64,000 nt of DNA, taken from the NCBI GenBank assembly GCA_003194525.1, contig NBIV01000141.1:1-64000 (forward strand). The letters run 5' to 3'. Position 1 is the stretch's first letter. The number at the start of each line of letters is the position of its first letter. Below are positions 1-10,722 of the stretch, piece after piece. This stretch comes from Gracilariopsis chorda (lineage: Eukaryota > Rhodophyta > Florideophyceae > Gracilariales > Gracilariaceae). The notes beneath the pieces are model-generated. The model had not been told where the DNA came from, made no database searches, and was given only the letters and a program-made list of their open reading frames with translations. The position numbers and the translations under genes were made by a program.

Positions 1-2257
1 TGGTCCCCGCTGCGCGGAAGTCTATGGCACGGGCCCAAGCCGCTTACAAGCGGGATTTTGACGCTCGCTTGCGAGGAAACCGTCCCGATTCGGGCAAATA
101 ACTACGTCTTCATCAGGAAGGAGTACTACAACCCGTAGCGGGAGAAGCGTCACAAACTCTCGCCTGTGGCGGATGGACCCTTCAAGGTCATCTCTGTTAA
201 CACCGACACTGTCGTGGTTAGAGATGGCGACACGCACGAACGGATTTCCCGTGATCATGTTGTCCTTGCCCCTCCTCCCTCGTCAGAGGTAGTCCTGGAT
301 CCAGGCAACCCCGTTTCTACGGAGTCTGCAACACCGGAATCATCCGGTAGTACTAGGCCTACGGTACTACCACACCCCAGCCGGGACTCTCAGACCTACC
401 GACTCTGTCGGACCACACCGGCTCAGCCGGGTAATTCGGGCCCCTCAGCGCCCGCCCCTACCACGTCTGCCCCACTGGTGCGCATCTATACCCGCCAGGC
501 GGGGAATGTTATCCCTTATCCTGCCGCTCCGTCTAAGGAGGGGGAGGAGAACACTCGTTTTCGAGGAACGATATCGCCGTCGCAACGGGAAACACACCGT
601 AACATACGGAACACTGACCGTGGAGCACGGAGTATGTCACGCGAAACTAATCCCCCGTTCCCGGGCAGTGCTGTGCAACAGGAACCAGACGCGCAGGCCC
701 CGCAAAAGCGGCAAATACACCGTTTGTCACGGGGAAAACGAGAAGCCTCACTCCAATACCGCAGCAGCGGAAATGCAATCGCCCGATCCATCCCCGGAGG
801 CATCGCCACAAACGCAGAAAAATATACCGTGCTGCACGGGAAGTTGAAGCGCAACTACCGCACACCCCTGTCAGGGAAGGATCCCCGATAAGGGAGTATG
901 GTGACGATTTGCCCGCGATCCCCTGAGCAGGGCGATGCCTCCAAGCCGCCGTTGGCGGAAGTCCCCGCGGAAGCGGTTCAATCAGGTCGATCAGACCCGC
1001 GCCCTGCGGAGAAGAGGGGCCCAGATACACCAGCGCCGCTGGGAAATCCCACACCCAACCTGGGGAAAAAGGCAGCCAAGCCGCAGTCGAAGCTTTAAGC
1101 CCTGGCTCGCAAGCACCGGAAACGCCTCCCGTCGTTGACGGAATCGAAGCCCCCGCTACGGGGAATAATTTGCGCCAACCCCTGCAACGCTGCGGCGAAG
1201 AACCGAAGAACTCGGGAAAAACGCGCGCCATCGCACGCTCGAAACCGGTCGTATCGGACGCTGCTCCTCCTCATGGAGATGGTTGCACCGCGCTTAGCGG
1301 CAATTCCCCTGAAAAGGGTGTCATCGGCACCTGCCCGGCACCCCCCAAAGGGGAATTTTGACCAAAATACCGGTGTACCGGAGTTAGCCCCAGGCAACCC
1401 GTCAGTAGCCGGGGACACCACGGCATCGCCGGAACGTATGGTGCAGAGCGCTCGTGCGCCTGGCAGGGAGGCGGTTTGCCACCCAATCACCGTGTCGCAC
1501 GGGACCCCCCAGGGGATTGTGGAAATGCCGATCCCGCAGGAGCAGTCATCTTCCCGCAAACTCGCGGTTCGTGAGCTCAACCGCGAAGGCGGAGCCCAAG
1601 TCCCCCGCCGACTGGTGGTTCGCCCGCAATACCGCGAAAGCGGAAATGAACCTGCCCCAATGGGGAATGACTTGCCGGTGAAAACGGTGGCACCACACAC
1701 CCTCTTGAGGGATATCTTCCTGCATGAGCAGCGGCCGCTATCACAGCGCACGGCAACGTCGGAGTTATCGCCGAACACCCTGCTAAGGGACATTATACCG
1801 CACAGTGGGCAGCCCCCGCAGGGAAGTACAACCACCACCCGGCACGGCCGGCAGGTCTACGAACGAGAGTTCGTAGTAGACCGACTTGTCGGACACACCT
1901 GGGACCAGGATGGTATTCTACAATACCGCGTCCGCTGGTACGGGTACGACCCAGTGGGGATACGTGGGAGCCAATTGAACACCTCCCACGGTCGCAGGTC
2001 CTGCGATACCACCGTCAAACGGGGACTGCAGCCCCAGCCACGCTGGTTAATGCCCAAGTTGGGTAACGTTGCCGCGCGAGCGGAGAGCGAAAGGAAAGGA
2101 TAACAAGGCAAGGTCCGTCGAAGACGGGGAACTCAACCGAGAAGCACCGTTCTAAACGGGAAAGTTTATTCAAGGGAGCAGCTAGCTCCCCACAATACTA
2201 CACTACACTAACTGGCATAGCCAGGGAAAGAAGAACCAGGAAACTGGACTAGAGGTT

Positions 2258-4045
2258 TCACTCACCCCCATCGTCCGGGGCGTAACCCCCAGCAAGGCGG
2301 TAGGCCAACGCGTCCGCCATGGTGGTGACATCCCCCGATACCTCGGCAGCGCTAAGACCGGCACCCCGGAGGAAACGTGCGATGATTTCGTTTTCATTCG
2401 CCGTCACCCCGCTGGGGATAGAAGGTCCGGCACTTGCCGCCGAAGGGTCAGCAGCCGGCTCGGCCGGAGATACCCCCTCTAGGAAAGCTTCCGCGCTAGC
2501 GCCGGTTTCCTCTACGTCCATCTCCCCGGGTTCTTCCGGTTCGTTATCGACCATTGGGTCATCCCCGCCGTATGCGCGGTAGTAGTCGTCAGAATCGACG
2601 TACCCCACCGAGTGGTCTTCCGGCACATGCCGGGGCGTATCGCGAAGCTCGCGCGCCTCCTCGGAGGAAATTTCCCGGAACTCCCAGGGGTCGAAGTAGA
2701 TAAAATCCCCCGCAAGGGCGGTGTTTCTACCGAGTCCCGGACCACCGGTGTTACCGCTGCCGCCATCCAGACGACCGCTTTGCTCCAGCGGGACCTCACT
2801 CCAGCTAACGCTGTCGATGTACCCAAGTAATTGGAGGACCTCTTCATTGTTGGCCTGGCCCCCAAGGGGGATGCGAAGATCCAGGTTTCGGATCGCTGCC
2901 CGCACACGCGGTTGAAGGAACCAGAGACGATACTGGTCGTACGCCTCGTTGAGGATATAAGCCGCACTGCGGGCCGCCCACTCCGTAACCACTACGGACC
3001 ACAAACCCGACCGGGGATCCTGCATGAGCAGCGAACTGAGGTACGTAAGTACCGGCGGGAGTTCTATGTAGCACCCCCGGCAGGCTTCATGGAAGCGCCA
3101 CCACTCGGGGAGTGCTACATACCGACCTAGTCGGTGAGGCGGCGCAATCCGCTCTATCTCCAAGTTCTGATACGGGATAAAATACCCGAATCGGGATCGC
3201 CAACGCCGCTCGTAGCGGATGAAGTTTTGGAGAAAGTTGGACCGGTATTGCCGGGGAAGGTACCTGAACTCCGCCCGAATAATCGGTCGCTCCCAGCAAA
3301 GGGCTTCTTGCCGCGCTGCGGGGAAATTCCTCCAAGCGAGGGTCTCGAGGCGGAACAGGTTCTCGCCGTACCCAATCTCCCCGCGAGTGCGGAAGTAGCT
3401 AACGTCGAAGCCAAACTCTGGTGGGACCGGTACATCGAATGGAGCCCGGCTCTGCCGTTGATACGCCATGCGCGTCAACGCGGTCTGTGTCGCAGCGACG
3501 GTCTCGCCCGAATTTCTTCGGAGGTGGTGACGCGGAATCGCAATCCGGTGACGCCAGTCCCACGACGTGGTGACTGCTCTCGGCAGATCCCCCGGAAGGG
3601 TGTCTGAGCCATCCGCATAAGCGGTGACCAATCCCTCATTGAGGACAGCGACCGGGTGGAACCACGGGGCAAGGCGCAGGCGTGACGCGTGATTCCGATT
3701 CATCGGGTTGAGCCCCACCAGGGTGTTGTAGGTTGGCCAGTTGGACACCGGAGTGGTTCCGGAGGACACCACCGAAGGTGGTAGTGCGAAGGGATGGTCG
3801 GCAGCAGCAGCCATATTCCCCGGTTGTACCGGATGTCGATCGCCCTGAGGCAGGGGAACTGACCGGAAACCGGTGGTGTATCGCCCGAGAGGTCTCGGAG
3901 GTTGGCTGTGGTTGTTGATGTTGTTGTCGTTGTTCATTTTTCCCTTTTGGAGGGGGGCTGTTGTTGTTGTTTGTGCGCTCGATGACTCTGGTGCAGAGGG
4001 ATTTACCGGGGAACCAGAGACAGAGCACGCGCTTTTATCACCCAA
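2258..4045 (-). CDS. Antisense reading frame of the LTR element, unknown function
   Basis: This is a 595-codon open frame on the strand opposite to gag-pol, between the chromodomain and the 3' LTR, starting about 55 bases inside the LTR border. The product has a low-complexity N terminus rich in N, Q, P and T. Its central half is rich in W, Y, F and R, and its C terminus is acidic (about residues 460-595). I see no signal peptide, membrane segment, zinc motif or known catalytic motif. A homologous frame sits at the same place in the second copy (about 60,393-62,180), where it is broken about once. Antisense frames between pol and the 3' LTR are known in some plant Ty3/gypsy lineages, but I do not recognise this protein. 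It would have to be transcribed from the 3' LTR in antisense or from an internal promoter. Function is unknown. Confidence 0.55.
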   Translation of the reverse strand: MGDKSACSVSGSPVNPSAPESSSAQTTTTAPLQKGKMNNDNNINNHSQPPRPLGRYTTGFRSVPLPQGDRHPVQPGNMAAAADHPFALPPSVVSSGTTPVSNWPTYNTLVGLNPMNRNHASRLRLAPWFHPVAVLNEGLVTAYADGSDTLPGDLPRAVTTSWDWRHRIAIPRHHLRRNSGETVAATQTALTRMAYQRQSRAPFDVPVPPEFGFDVSYFRTRGEIGYGENLFRLETLAWRNFPAARQEALCWERPIIRAEFRYLPRQYRSNFLQNFIRYERRWRSRFGYFIPYQNLEIERIAPPHRLGRYVALPEWWRFHEACRGCYIELPPVLTYLSSLLMQDPRSGLWSVVVTEWAARSAAYILNEAYDQYRLWFLQPRVRAAIRNLDLRIPLGGQANNEEVLQLLGYIDSVSWSEVPLEQSGRLDGGSGNTGGPGLGRNTALAGDFIYFDPWEFREISSEEARELRDTPRHVPEDHSVGYVDSDDYYRAYGGDDPMVDNEPEEPGEMDVEETGASAEAFLEGVSPAEPAADPSAASAGPSIPSGVTANENEIIARFLRGAGLSAAEVSGDVTTMADALAYRLAGGYAPDDGGE

Positions 4046-4100
4046 TTTCGTCTGGGAATCCTCCGCGTCCGCGGTCGTTTTCCCGTCTTAGGGGAGGATA

Positions 4101-4928
4101 TGAAGTGCAACGCCCTCAGGGAGGGATTCTAGGTACTTGAACGTTTTCCCGATATTATCGGTTGTGTAGTGCGTGTATGAACTACGCCCCACAATGATGG
4201 GTATGGACACGTGGGAAACGGTTTTTGGGTCAATTGGCGGTTGGCCACAGTAGTAGATGTTGCCACGAAATGTGGAGTATTTTAGTTAATAATATTTATT
4301 ATTTTCACACCCATTTCTGGGAAGCTAGTACTTAGTGCGACGGCGCACTGCCGTCACACCAGTAAACCTTCCCCAACAAGGGACCCCAACCTGGGGAATT
4401 GGCTCTAGTTGTTGCCGCTTGCGCGCGTACTCTACTCCTCCTTGGAGGGAAACGCCATAAACCACGGGACATCTAACCCCCTTGCACATCTAAAGAAGCC
4501 CATCCTTGGGAGTATAATTGTTCCAATCTTATTGGTGTTTCGCCCTGTATAGGGAGTCCTGTCCATCTGCATTGCGGTATCTGCCCGTCGCTCTCGCGAC
4601 TCACATCGTCCTCTCTTCCTCCTCTTCGCCCTTCCTTTTCCCCATTTTTAGGGTAGCACCTCCCGCTATCCGCAGCCCTCGTGTGCGCATCCCTTCACAC
4701 ACCCCCACTTACGTGGAAACATACCTCTACTGAGGATCACACCCCGCTCACGCGGATACCGATTCTTCGCCTTCACCTCCCTGCACGAGTCGTGACAGGT
4801 GTCCCTGGTCTTACAAACCGGCTTCGCCGTGACACCTCTGGGAAGACTCTACCCAACTGGGTTCACCTCGTGAGAGGAAGATCCCGGACGTCTTTCGGTG
4901 TTTTTTCCCTTTGGGGCATTGCACCACA
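4101..4928 (+). repeat. 3' LTR of the left chromovirus
   Basis: An 828-bp LTR starting TGAAGTGC and ending CACCACA, nearly identical to the two LTRs at 51,369-52,193 and 62,239-63,063. A purine-rich tract precedes it. It is full of small perfect inverted repeats, including a 10-bp stem hairpin in the middle (GTGCGACGGC paired with its complement, with one mismatch in this copy). Confidence 0.93.
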
Positions 4929-5570
4929 GAAAACTATTTTCTAGGATGAAAAAAAGTTTAACTTTGATGGTCTGGATGGGTTTGCATAGTACTGGCATGA
5001 TATTTGTAAGAAAGAAATGGTCTTTTAAAAGAGACAGAATGGTGGAGATCAGTTTATGTTATGGGGTGCATGTTTTTTTTATGGTTTGAGTAATTTAGTA
5101 GTTTGCAAAATTAATATGGATTTTAGGAAGTACTACCAATTACTAGAGGAAAAAATTGTACCCTTTGCGGCCGATACATTGGGAGAAGTTTTTACTTTTC
5201 AACAAGATGGGGCTTCTATACATCGGTATGTTTATACTACGAAGTGGTTGAAGGACCGCAATGTTGATGTTCTTCCCTGGCCGGCTAAGTCTCCCGACCT
5301 AAACAGTATGGAAAACATCTGGGGACTGTTGGCACGTCGAGTGTACGCTAATCAGCGCCAGTTTGAGGATATTGGAACGCTTTTGGAAGTTGTTGTGGAC
5401 TGTTGGAACGAGTTGACCAATGAGTACTTGGAAACTCTGTACAAGTCTTTACAGGAGCGTTGCATAAAAGTTGTGAAAAAGAAGGGAGAAATGACGAAGT
5501 ATTGAGTCATATAAAGGTGTTTGTTGTTTTGGATTTTAACTAGGTTTCGAGGTCTTGTTTAAGCTATCTA
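4929..5570 (+). pseudogene. Tc1/mariner transposase, 5'-truncated by the LTR
   Basis: This is the C-terminal catalytic part of a Tc1-type DD34E transposase. The frame enters at the first catalytic Asp (DEKKFNFDG, near 4,944) and shows the WGA motif, then QQDGASIH with the second Asp. The third residue, Glu, is in SPDLNSMENIW, 34 residues after the second Asp as in Tc1. The frame from 5,056 to 5,505 is open. Upstream in the same frame two stops (TAG near 4,993 and TAA near 5,029) interrupt it. The helix-turn-helix half is missing because the LTR of the left chromovirus ends at 4,928. The missing half should lie beyond that element's 5' LTR, left of the window. The sequence after 5,510 resembles the degenerate end repeat of the better-preserved copy at 30,576-32,569. 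Confidence 0.85.
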
Positions 5571-5956
5571 CCCTTTTACGTTGACCTGCGAGGTCTTCCG
5601 CTCTACAAGGTTGCCTAACTGCGCTCGTTACTGAGTTGAAGAAGCGCAGTGTGCTACCCTGCCTTCCTTCCTTTCAATTATTGTCACAGGAAGGAAGAGG
5701 CCGGTGGCTTTATTCAGCTTTCGCGGACTGTAGGTCATAGGAGTAGATAGCTAGACAACTGCCGCCTCACGGCTCTCCCAGCACACCACAGTCGTCCTTC
5801 AACATTGTCCCGCATCTCTGCCAGGTATGCCCCCATCGAAAGTGGCTACTTCCCTTCGCTTCAAACTGCGTTCGAATCTAAAGCATCCAAGAGTTGACAA
5901 CGCATTGTCAGAGTTTCGGGCGATATCACACACACCGAACACATCTCCTTCGTTTA
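5571..5956. other. Intergenic, with a possible MITE end
   Basis: No gene seen. A 10-bp inverted repeat (CTTCCTTCCT and its complement) lies at about 5,663-5,697. A stretch near 5,697-5,733 (GGCCGGTGGCTT then GCGGACTGTA) resembles the end of the MITE that closes at 32,737, so it may be a worn terminal remnant. I could not find the matching other end. Confidence 0.3.
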
Positions 5957-7594
5957 CTATAACTCATTGAACAACATCTTCGGATCCGGATTCATCTCTG
6001 GATCATCTATTCCAAGAGGGTATCCATGTAATCGCTCGTGCTTTCGTTTCATCACAAACGCGTACGCCCCTGCCAGTGCGAGGATCACCAACGCAGATCC
6101 AATGGATATGCTTGCTATAGCTCCAATGCTGAGCTTTACCCCGTCCTCAACTTCTTCAGAAGCGTGTGCTTGTTTCGCGTCCTGAATGGCTAGCATTTCA
6201 TCTGTCGTAGTTGTGCCATTTTCCAAGATGTAAATCTTCTGGGGGTTTTCGTACTCATCTTCAGATCTCCATTTCAGTTCCGGCGCCATTCCGAATGATC
6301 CCAGCAACACTTCGCGCGTTCCGCTTCTCCGTTGTCTCACCCCTGCATACACGATGTTTCCATTACTATCTAAATCGAACGCTGTGATCTTGTTGCACTG
6401 GATTCCTTCCAACTGACGGCCCACGAACGAACCCACTGTTTTCATCTGTCGCAAGTCGTAGACCCATAAGGCCGGAATGCTTTCATTGCTCCTGCGCTTT
6501 GTTCCATCACTCGAAGTGCCTAGTACCAACGCGAATCCAGCATTGTTCACTACTACATCTCTTGCCACATCACGACCGCCTTTATCAAACGTGAACAATA
6601 CTTCCTTGACCTGCCGAGGTCGCGTGTTGTTCGTCACTATGCGCAGCGCATAGTTGGACAGATCAGAATTACCCGTGATCTGAGTGTACGATATACCAAG
6701 TCTTCCTGTCTGTTTATCGTGAGCCAAGCCGTAGAACCTGCCCTCAGCAGCCACCTGATCTCCCAGGTCCATCACTCGCTCCATCACTCTATAGTTCCGT
6801 AACCCAACTGAGACTACAACGCCTGCCTTCCGTCCTTGAGAGTCTGGCGTGTGTAGTATCGCGTACATGACTGACATCTCTTCCGCTACTACCAGTCGCT
6901 GCGGATTTGAAAATGGCCACGTCTCCTTGGTTTCGACCTGAAGCTTTCTTTCGGTTCTACCTGTAGCGTAATTCAAGCGCACGAGGAAGAATTCATCGTG
7001 CTTCACGTTTCTTGGTGCTCCCGTGAATAGCGATGCATTTGTATGTCCAGCAATAACAACGCCTCCAGTTCTCGAGACAACTGCAATTTTGACTTCTGAA
7101 ACGGTTCCCTCCCTGCCAAATTGCCTCGACCATTGTCGCCGCCCCGTGAACGCGTTGTACGCGAGTACAAAGCCATCCTTAATCCCCTGAGAATAGTCTG
7201 TTCCACCTGCTTCATTGTCAAACCTAACAGTTCCCATAGTGGAACCCGTCACGTACACGTTCTTCCCATAGTAAAATATGGACGTTGCTTTATCCAGGTA
7301 GGCGGAGCCCGTTCGTCTTAGCCATATCATGATCCCGGAGCGACTGAACTTTGCGATAAAAATGCTATCGGCGCTGATACTTTGCCCGTCAGCCTTTCCA
7401 AAAGAGCCATTCGTATTTCCGACTACATAGGTATTTCCGTGGTCGTCCGTTGTTAATGCAACTGCTGATGTATATCCTTCTGATGACAAACCGACTCGAA
7501 ATGCTCGAAAACGGGATTCTGAGACTGGTAACGCTATGGTCAGTGTGAAAAGGGCGCTGATTACTGTGATCCAGTATGCTGATAATCGAAACAT
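5957..7594 (-). CDS. Type I membrane protein with beta-propeller (SBBP-like) repeats
   Basis: A 545-residue protein if started at the ATG at 7,594. The open frame runs upstream to 7,708, but 7,594 places a clean signal peptide at the N terminus (MFRLSAYWITVISALFTL). The ectodomain carries repeated short strands of the kind seen in seven-bladed beta-propeller repeats (for example TTDDHGNTYVVGNTNGSFG and YYGKNVYVTGSTMGTVRF). Near the C terminus there is one membrane helix (SIGSALVILALAGAYAFVM) followed by a basic stop-transfer segment and a tail of about 30 residues. It is likely a cell-surface protein, and the ligand is unknown. The frame is intact with no intron needed. The gene is host-like in codon use and lies tail-first next to the worn Tc1 copy. 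Confidence 0.75.
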   Translation of the reverse strand: MFRLSAYWITVISALFTLTIALPVSESRFRAFRVGLSSEGYTSAVALTTDDHGNTYVVGNTNGSFGKADGQSISADSIFIAKFSRSGIMIWLRRTGSAYLDKATSIFYYGKNVYVTGSTMGTVRFDNEAGGTDYSQGIKDGFVLAYNAFTGRRQWSRQFGREGTVSEVKIAVVSRTGGVVIAGHTNASLFTGAPRNVKHDEFFLVRLNYATGRTERKLQVETKETWPFSNPQRLVVAEEMSVMYAILHTPDSQGRKAGVVVSVGLRNYRVMERVMDLGDQVAAEGRFYGLAHDKQTGRLGISYTQITGNSDLSNYALRIVTNNTRPRQVKEVLFTFDKGGRDVARDVVVNNAGFALVLGTSSDGTKRRSNESIPALWVYDLRQMKTVGSFVGRQLEGIQCNKITAFDLDSNGNIVYAGVRQRRSGTREVLLGSFGMAPELKWRSEDEYENPQKIYILENGTTTTDEMLAIQDAKQAHASEEVEDGVKLSIGAIASISIGSALVILALAGAYAFVMKRKHERLHGYPLGIDDPEMNPDPKMLFNEL

Positions 7595-7708
7595 CTTGAA
7601 CTTGCGCACTTTTCGTAGCCAAGACTGAGTACCATCGCAGGAATCCGTCACTATATTCGCATTTCTGCATCTGGTATCAAGATCAAAAGAACAGAAAGCT
7701 GCACCCAA

Positions 7709-8481
7709 CCTTACGCATCTCCCGCAAACATTGACGAAGAGAGTTAATATTTTGGAGGCATAAGTTTCCTGAACTTCCTCTCAGTAATGATATTGGCTTC
7801 CCCGCTCTCCCTTAATGAATTCTCTGATGCTCTAATCCCTTCCTCTTATGGCTATGAAGCATGAGAGGTGAGAATAAGACTGCAAATTATCTGAGACCCT
7901 CTATAATGAAACATATACCTTCGTGTGACGAAACTTGGGATACCAAAGCTTCTCGCTAGTGATGCTGCATTCGTGAGCACTCAATCTTAGGTGCCTGTGA
8001 TACAGCATTAACGCGCACACCATGACCCAACATGCTCCCGCCCGATTTCGCTTGAGTTGCATGTCAGGGTTATTGTTTCAGCGGAGCGTAACTGCTAGAT
8101 ATCAAGTATTGTACAGATAGTCGGAGCTCTCAGCTAAATTTACCCGCGGATACAAAAAGTCTGCAGTGAAACCAAAGACCTTCCCTTCGTGAAGTGCCCA
8201 GACCAGGATAATCAGCAATATAATTAAGTGCAGTGACACGAAGTTCAAATCCCACCTGCAGCCTGGTTGCGAAAGCACAGCCTCGATTTGTAGTACTCGA
8301 TGCGTCGCATTGCATTGTATTCGAGGTCACCGGCGCGAAGCCTGTACACGCCCTGCTTCTGCGTGTGAACATCTGTCATACATGTTTTTCTCCACAACCG
8401 TTCAACAACTTCTTAACCACTGTGTTCTCGAACAAATTACGTTCATACTCTACTGTGAAGTCCTCGATAACAAGTAGGGTC
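7709..8481. other. Intergenic region between two minus-strand genes
   Basis: About 770 bases between the flotillin 3' end and the propeller-protein start. Short frames exist but none shows a motif. It presumably contains the promoter of the propeller gene, but I cannot point to a site. Confidence 0.4.
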
Positions 8482-10129
8482 CTAATCTGTTCCATTTCTG
8501 CTACTTGTTATCCCAGCAGTGTTGCTATCCTCGTGATGAGAAGTTCGGCGTAACAGGGCATCGAATATCACCGGTACTTGTGCAGTCAAGGAACTCACTG
8601 CGTTTGTGACCGTAGTCTCTCTGGTTGATGTATCTTGATTCACGAAAACCAAAGCTTCGGCTGAGACCAGCGGTTCAACTATCGCCCTCATATTTTGCTC
8701 CAACTCCTCTATATTGCGGGCTATAAAATATGCCTCATACGGACTTCATGGGAGACGCATTCAATCGAAAAGGTATTCCACCGTTAAACATTGGAAACAA
8801 AGAAGTCAGTAAATCAAGTAGATGTAACCATGATGGTTGATATAGATCCAGTTGGGGTTCGTACCTTTCTCTCCAAATACGGAGTCGTTCTTCCAAAACG
8901 TCTAATTCAGCCATGCCTTGTGCCCGTATGGTTTGGGCCTGCATGCGCTCAACCTCCGCTTCCGCCAGTCCTCTTGACCTGATAGCTTTAGCTTCTGCTA
9001 GACCTTTGTCACTGATCGCCGCAGCTTGCACGTTGGCGTCTGCCACCCCCTTCCTCCTCACTTCTTCTGCTTTTGCTTCTGCATGTGCCTTCGTCAGTTC
9101 AATCTTCTTCTCAGCTTGTACTCTTGCTGTCTCAACTGAGCGATCAGCCTTCAACATTTGCCTGTACAGCTTTGCATCTGCTTCGACCTGTACATTTCTT
9201 TCCACCTTAAGTCTCATTTTCTCAACAGCTCGACGTGTGACCTCCAGCTCAGCAGCCAGTTCTGCAGCTCGTGCGCGCTGTCTCTTAACCAATAGCTCTG
9301 CTTCTCTTTCTGCTGAAGTTATGTCAAATGCTTTTTCTCGCACTGCTTTCACGCGCTCGATACGAGTAGCTGCCTGGGCATCAGTTATGTGCGTCTCCAT
9401 GTTTGACTCATTTGTGCGAATGTGTTCTTCGTTTTCATTGATATGTGCTGTTGTCTGCTTTACAGACGCATTAATTCTAGCGCGACTTCGATGAATTGCT
9501 TCGCCTTCTGTCTTTCTTCTTTGAACAAGTGCATTTTCAGCGGCTCCGAGTGCCTCGATATATCCATGGTCATCAGAGACAGTTACAAGAGTATACGACA
9601 CAATTGCCAAACCCATGCTTCTGAGATCGTTGAAGCAATGATCAACTACCTTCTCACAGAACACATCGCGGTCATGTATTAATTGCTCGATAGTCAGGGT
9701 ACCGATGATTGCTCGTTGGTGCCCAGACACTGTTTGTTTAATCGAGTTGTCAATATCCTCGGCACGTTTCCCAGCGAAATGTTGGGCGGCCAACAAAATA
9801 GCAGCTTCATCCACCACCAAAGTGGAATCCCCAGCAGCCCCGAGACTTGGAGTTGAAGCGTTAAATTTGTTTCTGGGATTCCAACCTTGAATTTTCACCT
9901 GGCATGTACTAGTTACGCTTACCGGAGCACCAGTGCGCGAAATTCCGCGCTTAGTCGTGACGGTAATAGTGCGCAGTTCAAGGTTCAAATAGTCCACTCT
10001 TTGTAGCCCGGGTACATACGTAAGACGGCCACCAATTTGAACATCTACCCGGTTTCGACCACTTGTCTTTATCATAGCGGTGTTTGGTCCTGCTGTATGT
10101 ATTACCCTGAATCTTCTGATTCCCTCCAT
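8482..10129 (-). CDS. Flotillin (SPFH-domain scaffold), two exons
   Basis: The gene encodes a flotillin, a membrane-associated scaffold of ordered microdomains. The start chosen is the ATG at 10,129 (MEGIRRFRVIH), which puts the SPFH/band-7 domain at residues 5-190; an upstream extension looks non-coding. A long A/E/K/R coiled coil follows (about 230-415), with the typical flotillin repeats such as EAKAIRSRGLAEAE. The frame then loses flotillin character at WRERY. The flotillin tail reappears at 8,743-8,482 (IVEPLVSAEALVFVN, then AQVPVIFDALL). I therefore predict an intron at 8,864-8,744: 121 nt, GT start, AG end, branch-like CTGAC. It joins phase 2 to phase 2 and gives 508 residues. Without the intron the protein would end in about 40 unrelated residues. 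Exon 1 is 10,129-8,865 and exon 2 is 8,743-8,482. Confidence 0.85.
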
Positions 10130-10213
10130 GTTAACCGAGACGAAGAACAACTTGATTAGGATGTCAAGAGATTCTGGACAGTTGCGCCTACCGCAGAGGT
10201 ACCGACGGTACAA

Positions 10214-10540
10214 GACGTGTATATTGGTGTGCGGAGGAGCAATGCGGCATTTGTGTCCAACCGACGCTAGCCTTCACCTTCGGTGTACAGTCGTACAACA
10301 AAGGTAAGATGGTTGTCTTTGGTGCCGTTGCAATCTTTATCCAAACTAGCCAGATATACCTCACAACGGCGTGATGCGTTTTGGAAACGAACGAAAACAA
10401 CGAATTCGTCAACGCGACAAAAAGAATCACGGTCAATAATATACCGGCAACAAGTTGTGTACACCGGAACACACTGTGTCGTACGAAGCAAAAAACACGC
10501 GTTTCAGCAAACCGCAGCCTGCCTCTCAGCACTTCTGTGC
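10214..10540. other. Flotillin upstream region
   Basis: About 330 bases between the flotillin gene and the Harbinger insertion. Open frames on both strands here show no family features. It is likely the 5' flank and promoter of flotillin. Confidence 0.35.
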
Positions 10541-10557
10541 TAAGGGCGTTCCCAACC
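10541..10557 (+). repeat. Harbinger left inverted repeat with TAA duplication
   Basis: TAA target duplication (10,541-10,543) followed by GGGCGTTCCCAACC. It matches the complement of 13,628-13,644. Confidence 0.9.
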
Positions 10558-10722
10558 ATCTGCCCAAATCGCAAAAAAAACGAGGCCAAATGCGCAAACC
10601 TCATTGGACGACAAACACCAGCTCAATATAGGCTGCCCGGCACCATTGGCACTCCGAATGGTCGCAAAACCTTAACTCGACTAAGAACCGAAATCCTTCG
10701 GTGGTTGCAGAAGAACCAGAGC

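Larger units (their letters stand above)
1..4928 (+). mobile_element. Ty3/gypsy chromovirus, 3' part, cut by window edge
   Basis: This is the 3' part of a chromodomain-bearing LTR retrotransposon. Bases 1-2,240 align along their length with about 58,133-60,375 of the full-length copy further right, and the remainder matches through the LTR. Parts in order are the end of integrase, a long proline/serine-rich linker, a chromodomain (about 1,855-2,005), a convergent antisense reading frame (2,258-4,045) and the 3' LTR (4,101-4,928). The sense part is broken in several places, while the antisense frame is open throughout. The 5' LTR lies outside the window, so the target duplication cannot be checked. 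The 3' LTR joins directly to the middle of a Tc1 transposase, so this element inserted into, or recombined with, that transposon. High similarity to the second copy suggests a fairly recent element. It is treated here as a fossil. Confidence 0.9.
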
